Shown here: in pieces, positions 58,150 through 64,000 of the stretch
How positions within the stretch are numbered: position 1 is the first letter of the stretch
How the letters are laid out: each line of letters opens with the position of its first letter
Origin: JAGGYK01 sp034716155
GTDB lineage: Bacteria > Desulfobacterota > Desulfomonilia > UBA1062
Length of the DNA stretch: 64,000 bases
Reading direction: 5' to 3'
NCBI GenBank assembly: GCA_034716155.1
Contig: JAYEFR010000053.1
Span: 1 to 64,000, forward strand
Program-made: the position numbers and the translations under genes
Notes under the pieces: generated by a model
Database searches by the model: none
What the model was told of the DNA's origin: nothing
What the model saw: the letters and a program-made list of their open reading frames with translations, nothing else

Positions 58150-59028
58150 TTATTTCTTTATGCGCTTTTTGGTTTTTTTCTTCGGGATCTTTTTAGCCTG
58201 TTTCTCGTGCGCAGATTCAACCGGAGCGGGTCTCGATGCATTACGCTTTGCCAAGACGAGTAAAACTACGCCCCAAATGAAAAAGGGGATCGAGAGGTAC
58301 TGGCCCATGGTGAGAACCGATGACGGGTTGAGTACCTGGTACTCCTTCACGAATTCGACGAGGAAGCGGCCGGTAAAATAGACAACGGCAAACAGGCCGC
58401 AAAGTAAGCCTACTGGGCGTTTTTCGCGACCGGCCCAGCGATCGGCGAGATACAGCACGAGCAGCACGAATAGCCCTAAGGCAAACTCGTAGAGCTGTGA
58501 GGGATGGCGGGCTACTGCCCCGTTGTCGTAGCGGGCGAAACGCACCGCCCAGGGGAGATCGGTGGCCCGACCAACAATCTCCGAGTTGAAGAAGTTGCCG
58601 AGACGTACAGACGCTGCACCCACCGCGGCGGACATGGAGAACCGGTCGAGCACCTCGATAAAGCTCATCCCGTACTTGCGGGCAAAGAGGAAGAGAGCCA
58701 CCAAAAGGCCGATTGTAGCACCATGGCTCGAGAGACCGCCCTTCCAGAAGTAGAGTATGGCTATCGGATTGGAGAGGTAGTAAGTAGGCTCATAAAACAG
58801 ACAATGGCTAAGTCTTGAGCCAACTAGAACAGCAATCACACCCCAGGGGAGTGCCCTCTCAGCCAACTCCCGCGAGTGGCCGCCGCGCAACATCTGACTG
58901 CGCCACAGGATGAATCCAATATAAATCATGGTGGCAAAAATGATCCCGTAATAGCGGATATGGAACGGCCCAAGATTCACAGCCACCGGGTCAAGATTAA
59001 AGACAAATCCGTATTCCATGGTTTTCAT
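58150..59028 (-). CDS. lgt: Prolipoprotein diacylglyceryl transferase Lgt
   Basis: Integral membrane enzyme that attaches diacylglycerol to the lipobox cysteine of prolipoproteins such as the Pal, CpoB and C45-type proteins in this window. About seven membrane helices. FHIRYYGIIFAT near residue 19 and the Lgt signature GRATDLPWAVRF with GNFFNSEIVG near 145 are present, as is HPSQLYEF near 172. The C-terminus is an unusual lysine-rich tail, KKIPKKKTKKRIKK. I chose ATG 59028 (MKTMEYGF; 292 residues), with GGGGAAGG upstream; a frame to 59061 is possible. The gene is clearly richer in G+C than its neighbours. Confidence 0.93.
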   Translation of the reverse strand: MKTMEYGFVFNLDPVAVNLGPFHIRYYGIIFATMIYIGFILWRSQMLRGGHSRELAERALPWGVIAVLVGSRLSHCLFYEPTYYLSNPIAILYFWKGGLSSHGATIGLLVALFLFARKYGMSFIEVLDRFSMSAAVGAASVRLGNFFNSEIVGRATDLPWAVRFARYDNGAVARHPSQLYEFALGLFVLLVLYLADRWAGREKRPVGLLCGLFAVVYFTGRFLVEFVKEYQVLNPSSVLTMGQYLSIPFFIWGVVLLVLAKRNASRPAPVESAHEKQAKKIPKKKTKKRIKK

Positions 59029-59213
59029 GCCTTCCCCTGTGCCGTCTTTCGACGCGGGCAAAGGTTTACACTTATTTTTGTCAAAGACAGTTTAGTGAAG
59101 TGAGGCTTGTGTGTCAAGCAAGAAAGCAGTTCAACCTATGGTGATTCAAGTTTATCTTGTTGTTCAATGGTAATCGGATATGCCTAAGCTCCCAGGCTAA
59201 TTAAGCACCCTTA

Positions 59214-62200
59214 TTATCTTCCTCCCGCTACTTTCACTTCACTTCCCCCTTCTTCCCTGCTGACTACAAGCATCCTGTTATGAAACCGCTCTGCGCGCAG
59301 GCAGAAGGCTTCCAGCTTAGCATTTATTAGTTGGGGAAATGGTGAGCCGTCACTTTCAATTGCCAGGAAAGGCAGATCTTCTACGTTTGTAAGGATCGCC
59401 TGAAGTCCTTCATCCTTAGTGTCCGTTAACAGCTTCCCTTCACGGTTCATCGTCTCTTTAAGAATGGCCTCTGACAGACGATGGGGCATGCACCCGAATG
59501 GACCTATAGTGATCACACCGCAAGTATGCGACGCTACCTCGGTGAGGGAACTTCCAACCGTGAGTATGGCCTCACCAGCCAGGTTTGGTGAAATATAAGG
59601 TTTGGCATTGTCAATTACTGATTTAATATTGATTGGTTCTACACAAAAGAGGACTGAGCGTGATAATATGGATTTAAGACGCTTTTCATATCGAACCATA
59701 ACCCTCTTCTTGACTATAAACTCCAGCTTCTCCATCTTTGACATCGTATAATCGACGAGCCCTTTGTCTACAAGATAGTCGGAATAGTATATCCATTCTG
59801 TGCTCGGTGAACAGATAGTAGCGAATCCTTTTTCCGCAAGGCGCTCCGTCAAATACTGACGAGATAAATAATCCCGCCGGACGAATATCTCACCTGCAAG
59901 AAAGATTGTAGGCACCTCTTCCAACGAATGCTTCATGGGAATCCGGTTGAGCCGTTCAACGGTATGGGCAAATTGTTTTTCCAAACGGGAGAAATCTCCT
60001 CTTTCCAGTTCGCCCAGGATCAAATCCCACTCATCATTGAATACTTTCATTGCTTCTTCGCTGTGGGTTGCATTGGCCAGTATCATCGAACGGATATCTT
60101 CCATAACATCGGATATAACGAATCCACACCATGCCCTCCGCTCTAGACCTTTGCTCAAACCTGCGTAAGAGTTTTCTGATGTGGGAGAAAACAGGGCCAC
60201 ATCCGGTACCCCAAGTCTTCTGAGTAGATCCTCCATAAATATGGAATACTGGCCGAACCGGCATGGCCCGGAGGCGGTGGGCATAAAGTAAACCAGAAAT
60301 TCGCCTTCTTGTTTCTTGTTGCGAATGTAGTTGATAAGCGTTCCTGTCGTGAGTATCAGCGGCAGACACTCCTTGCAGGATGTGTTCGCACGCCCCAGTT
60401 TCAGTACCGCCTCGTCAGATGGGGGATGGGCCACAGCATTAAAACCGGCCCCCCGAAATACTGCTGCCATTGATTCGGTAGCAAACTTGTCCATAGACGG
60501 GATCAAAAATGTCACACGCGAGTCGGTCATAGGCAACACCTCACCGGAAGATGTGACAACTTTAGCAATGCCTTTGTCCAGCATTGTCCGGGCGGGAACA
60601 AAAGTGTGTTTTTTCTGAACAATCCGTTTCTCTGTCAACAATTGTCGGTATGCGGCGACTATATCAAGAAACGCCTCAACCCTGGTCTCAACACCTGTGT
60701 CTGCCGTGTGGTTATCCAGTTCAAGAGTCAGGGAGGGCTTTTGCCCCATGAGATCCCTGAAGTATCCTACTATAAACGAATCCGGACCACAGGAAAAATT
60801 GGTTATGTAGGTGCCAAACAGTTGAGGGTGTCTTTTGACGAAACTTCCGGCCTTTAGTATAAGCTGGCCCATCCCCCAATACATATGGCTCTTTGCCTCC
60901 TCATCATCGAAGGAGAGGAAATCCAACGGCATTACCAGAACCCCTTTTGATGCGAATTTGTGGGGGATTCCCATGTGTGCCTCTTCAACAAATCCGTTGT
61001 AGGGCCGGGCGAATATTACCACCGCAATCTTATCCGGATCGGCTTCGATTTCCTTAAGGGCCTTTTCTCCAATATCCTTCATCTCGGCCATGCATTCCAT
61101 CTGTTGCTTCAAGGCCTTTCTGAAAGCCTTTTCGGCCCTGTTCCTGCTCACCCCCATCTGAATCGCGGTTTCAACCAGAGGCTCTCTGGCCATCATCAGT
61201 CCTTCCGTCAGGTCAAGAAGGGGGGTTAGAACTATTGTTCCTTTTCTCTTAAGTTCGTCGAGCTTTTCCCTGAATGTAGTCTGAAGATAGAATGGCTCAC
61301 CCTGGACAAGAGGACAAACCTGCGAGCTTGTGTATCCCTTTGAAACGGGAATCGCCCTGAAATGGGGCAGGAATATGAACTCTGGGGGGTTCTCCTCCTG
61401 AAGAAGCGCGTGGAAAAAACCATGGGCCAGTTCCCCAGGATAGCAAAAGGCGGCACCTCTCTGATCAATTCCTTCCTGAGAAGGCAAATCCGGTAAAATG
61501 GGTTCGAATCCCAGTTCAACAAAGAATGTGGAATAAAGGGGATAGTAGGTATTGACCATAAAACTCCTATTGATACCAATCCGTGGCCTGCGCTCTTTCC
61601 CGCTGCCCTCCGGCAATCTAGCGCCGTACTTTTCGAATATTAATCGTTGCCGGACCTGAACCAGGTCCAAGTTTTCCACGTTGTATCTTATATTGTGTCT
61701 CAAATTGTAATACCTGTTGCAGGCCCCACCAAAAGGATACTTCTTCCCATCAAGTTCGATCATCGCTATCTCACAGCGCCGGTCACACTTCTCCTTGCCG
61801 CCTTTGCATATGAATGACTTTGTGTATTTCACCTCTCGATTCACAAGAACCTCCAGGTCAAAGCCCTTCTCTTCCATCAATCCCATCTCAATTCTCTTTT
61901 TGACCTCAAGTGCAACGCCAAAAGCACCCATAAGCCCGGGCTCCGGAGGAACGATTATCGGCTTGCCCACAAGTGCAGCCATAGCAAGCGGAACAGCCCT
62001 GTTGTAGCAGACACCGCCCTGCATGAACACCTTCTCTCCCACCGGCCTGTTACCCTTCACCCGATTTGAGTAGTTCATGCAGATGGAATATACCAGACCG
62101 GCGACGATATCCTCGTGCTTGATCCCCTCGTGAATGGCATTTTTTATGTCGGAGGCGATGAATGCGGCGCACTGGTCGTTGAAGTTGGGCGGATTTTTAC

Positions 62201-63623
62201 CCCTAAGTGCAATGTCCGCAATATCCTCCATTTTTACACCCAGCGTCTCATATGCAGACTCTTCCAAGAACGACCCCGTACCTGCCGAACAGGCTTCGTT
62301 CATCGCATAATCAGAGGGTACCGCGCTGGTAAGGTAGGTATATTTAGCGTCCTGCCCCCCTATCTCAAATATGGTGTCCACCTGAGTGTCAAACTGGACG
62401 GCAGCGGTTGCATGTGCGATGATCTCGTTGATAACACCGTCCGTGAGCGCATGAAGACCGGCGATCTGACGACCGGAGCCGCAGACTCCCAGCCCTATTA
62501 TGGATATCTCCGAGGGATCAACCTTCCTCTTTATCTGATCGAGAATAAAGCGATAACATTGCCGGGAAGCACCTATCGGATCCCCTTTGGTGCGCAGATA
62601 AACAGACGCCAGTATTGTGTCGTCGTCTTTTCGTAGAAGAATCGCCTTGGTGGTAGTTGAACCGACATCAAGACCCAGTATGCACACATCACCAGAGTTT
62701 ATCTCCCCAATCTCGATGGTTTTAAATTCCACAATGTCTTTGAAATCCTGAAGGGGGGAAAGGGTGTTAAATGATGCAACTTCGGTCTTGAATAACTCCA
62801 ATATTCCGGGAAATGGAATGGTTTCGTGTTCCAGCGCCCAAAGAGCGGCACCTAAGGCTTCGAAATAGGGCGCTTCCTTAGGGACTATCAGTCCGGGAAT
62901 CTCCTGCCGCAGATACTCAACCATCATTTTATTACGCGCCGTGCCACCGGTGATCATAATGTTCTGCTTATCTACCTTTCCCAGAAGCTCCAGGATTTTG
63001 TTCGCCATCATCTTGCACAGTCCTGCGGTTACTTTCGATTTGGGGACACCTTTGTTGGTGGCATGGGTGCAGTCTGATTTGCAGAAAACAGAGCAACGCC
63101 CAGAGACGTAATGCGGCTCTTGGGTAGCAGCCCAATGGGCTGCCTCTTCCAATGACACGTTCATCCTGCTAAGCTGCTGGAGGAAGAATTCGCCGGTTCC
63201 GGAGGCACACTTGTTACCTGTCAGAACGTTGGATATCTGGCCCAAACGGTTCATGACGTATACCATGAAGGTCTCGCCGCCAGCGGAAACAACAGCTGGG
63301 CATGAGATGTCAGGAGGTTTGACAAACCGGTACGCGTATTCTACTGCTTCAGGTTCGGGTATCGATGACAAATTTAAGAACTTGCAAAACCTCCGGCCGG
63401 TAGAGACAATCCTGTCAAATGAATTCAGATCGAGATGTTCGAGAACGGAAAGCAGGGTTCGCTTTGGGTCCCCCTCGTGAGGATGAAGTGAATATTCAAC
63501 CACGCGCGGCTTCTTCCCCTTCGCTATGTCCTTTTCATCCTCGCCCCGCTCCAACTCCACCTGGGCAATTGATACGGTAGATGCTCCGAGACACAGACCT
63601 AGTACCGTTATTTTTTCGGACAT
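59214..63623 (-). CDS. 2-hydroxyacyl-CoA dehydratase activase mega-fusion (BadF x2 - DUF2229 - HgdB-like)
   Basis: A 1469-residue protein. Domains in order: a first BadF/BcrA/HgdC ATPase copy (about 5-300; NVLTGNKCASGTGEFFLQQL), a second, more canonical copy (about 315-600; ILGLDVGSTTTKAILL, FEIGGQDAKYTYL, MNEACSAGTGSFLEE and FNDQCAAFIASDI, the cysteines that bridge a [4Fe-4S] cluster between two subunits), DUF2229 (about 685-950; NTYYPLYSTFFVELGFEP), and a C-terminal HgdB-like dehydratase region (about 1065-1450; SCKECLPLILTTGTLINYI, GPCRFGQYS). Activases use ATP to drive one-electron transfer. No separate dehydratase is nearby. Start ATG 63623 has AGGGA 7 nt upstream. Confidence 0.9.
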   Translation of the reverse strand: MSEKITVLGLCLGASTVSIAQVELERGEDEKDIAKGKKPRVVEYSLHPHEGDPKRTLLSVLEHLDLNSFDRIVSTGRRFCKFLNLSSIPEPEAVEYAYRFVKPPDISCPAVVSAGGETFMVYVMNRLGQISNVLTGNKCASGTGEFFLQQLSRMNVSLEEAAHWAATQEPHYVSGRCSVFCKSDCTHATNKGVPKSKVTAGLCKMMANKILELLGKVDKQNIMITGGTARNKMMVEYLRQEIPGLIVPKEAPYFEALGAALWALEHETIPFPGILELFKTEVASFNTLSPLQDFKDIVEFKTIEIGEINSGDVCILGLDVGSTTTKAILLRKDDDTILASVYLRTKGDPIGASRQCYRFILDQIKRKVDPSEISIIGLGVCGSGRQIAGLHALTDGVINEIIAHATAAVQFDTQVDTIFEIGGQDAKYTYLTSAVPSDYAMNEACSAGTGSFLEESAYETLGVKMEDIADIALRGKNPPNFNDQCAAFIASDIKNAIHEGIKHEDIVAGLVYSICMNYSNRVKGNRPVGEKVFMQGGVCYNRAVPLAMAALVGKPIIVPPEPGLMGAFGVALEVKKRIEMGLMEEKGFDLEVLVNREVKYTKSFICKGGKEKCDRRCEIAMIELDGKKYPFGGACNRYYNLRHNIRYNVENLDLVQVRQRLIFEKYGARLPEGSGKERRPRIGINRSFMVNTYYPLYSTFFVELGFEPILPDLPSQEGIDQRGAAFCYPGELAHGFFHALLQEENPPEFIFLPHFRAIPVSKGYTSSQVCPLVQGEPFYLQTTFREKLDELKRKGTIVLTPLLDLTEGLMMAREPLVETAIQMGVSRNRAEKAFRKALKQQMECMAEMKDIGEKALKEIEADPDKIAVVIFARPYNGFVEEAHMGIPHKFASKGVLVMPLDFLSFDDEEAKSHMYWGMGQLILKAGSFVKRHPQLFGTYITNFSCGPDSFIVGYFRDLMGQKPSLTLELDNHTADTGVETRVEAFLDIVAAYRQLLTEKRIVQKKHTFVPARTMLDKGIAKVVTSSGEVLPMTDSRVTFLIPSMDKFATESMAAVFRGAGFNAVAHPPSDEAVLKLGRANTSCKECLPLILTTGTLINYIRNKKQEGEFLVYFMPTASGPCRFGQYSIFMEDLLRRLGVPDVALFSPTSENSYAGLSKGLERRAWCGFVISDVMEDIRSMILANATHSEEAMKVFNDEWDLILGELERGDFSRLEKQFAHTVERLNRIPMKHSLEEVPTIFLAGEIFVRRDYLSRQYLTERLAEKGFATICSPSTEWIYYSDYLVDKGLVDYTMSKMEKLEFIVKKRVMVRYEKRLKSILSRSVLFCVEPINIKSVIDNAKPYISPNLAGEAILTVGSSLTEVASHTCGVITIGPFGCMPHRLSEAILKETMNREGKLLTDTKDEGLQAILTNVEDLPFLAIESDGSPFPQLINAKLEAFCLRAERFHNRMLVVSREEGGSEVKVAGGR

Positions 63624-63683
63624 GCTTTTTTCCCTACTGGATATCCCCTTTAACCCTTCGCATTTCACAGGCAAGGTAGTCAT

Positions 63684-64000
63684 AATTCAAGTTGATAGAA
63701 TCCCCTTTTGCTAAGGCAGTATAGGGAAATCTCACCTGTGTGTCAAAGAAAAAAGTGTTTCTTGGGATAGCAGTATGCAGGATCTTACAATTGAACATGA
63801 TATGTTCGTTTGCAAACTTATGCAGGAAGGTGCATGGCAATAACTGATACCAAGTAGCAATCGATGCCATTGCGAGGAGCTTTAGCGACGTGGCAATCGC
63901 AGCCTTTAGATTGCTTCGCTAAAGCTCGCAGAGACAATTTCGATAAATAGCCAACTGTTACCTGAATCTCTATAACTTTCGCTAAGTGGGTTTGATCGCC
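63684..64000. repeat. End region with CATTGCGAGG inverted repeat
   Basis: From 63684 to 63867 I see only the upstream region of the activase gene, without clear promoter boxes. At 63868-63938 lies a second copy of the inner palindrome found at 48507-48594: CATTGCGAGGAGCTTTAGCG, ACGTGGCAATCGC, then GATTGCTTCGCTAAAGCTCG. No gene start is visible in the last 60 bases. Confidence 0.65.

Noticed and set aside
62115..62636. 173-codon plus-strand frame opposite the activase gene
   Set aside because: It lies wholly inside conserved BadF-domain coding sequence on the other strand and resembles no family.

Overview
The window reads as one scaffold of a Gram-negative, strictly anaerobic bacterium of moderate G+C, most likely in the former Deltaproteobacteria (Desulfobacterota). 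The reasons are a Tol-Pal system with lipoproteins, an m-DAP type MurE, 2-oxoacid:ferredoxin oxidoreductase, a tungsten aldehyde:ferredoxin oxidoreductase-type protein, a very long 2-hydroxyacyl-CoA dehydratase activase, an FdhE protein, a C_GCAxxG_C_C protein and a TIGR04211-like SH3 protein. I cannot name the genus. A run of 100 N (42316-42415) marks a draft assembly.

Layout. 1-529: remnants of two unrelated insertion sequences (ISL3 and IS1634 types) abut. 606-3091: fdhE and a single-subunit-length ADP-forming acyl-CoA synthetase alpha protein. 3232-20646: a complete, tightly overlapping division and cell wall (dcw) cluster on the minus strand, transcribed from a good sigma-70 promoter with a tandem MraZ-type operator: mraZ-rsmH-ftsL-ftsI-murE-murF-mraY-(new 44-codon ORF)-murD-ftsW-murG-murC-murB-ftsQ-ftsA-ftsZ-alr. 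20789-27307: divergent plus-strand block with an orphan sensor kinase, tolQ-tolR-tolA/tonB-like-tolB, a 470-bp repeat-filled gap with a separate promoter, then pal-cpoB and a cytidylate-kinase-like gene.

27507-37083: lipid and general metabolism (metallo-hydrolase, crotonase, acyl-CoA ligase), a tRNA with anticodon CAT, rsmE, a membrane zinc peptidase, and a minus-strand operon GGDEF - PilZ - metallo-hydrolase - DUF6125-like. The metallo-hydrolase seems to use an ATT start codon. 37325-40303: a four-subunit ferredoxin oxidoreductase operon (gamma-delta-alpha-beta). 40432-50000: PLP ammonia-lyase, SH3 protein, damaged four-helix-bundle gene, phosphohexomutase, a RelE remnant, a large porin, a redox protein, a transglutaminase-like protein and a glycosyltransferase. 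50078-53773: AOR family protein, TPP-enzyme remnant, and a split UxaA/SuyAB-type lyase. 54030-63623: lipoprotein Ntn-hydrolase with TPR, 5'-nucleotidase, a G+C-rich lgt, and a 1469-residue activase fusion.

The most unusual signal is not a gene. Nearly every gap between operons is built from dispersed repeats: several families of 7-bp tandem units (GACTNNN, TTCACTN, AGCTGAN, CTGAYCC and others) and at least five palindromic elements, one with compensatory changes in an internal hairpin. The heptamer arrays run into coding sequence and supply the last codons and stop of at least three genes or gene remnants.
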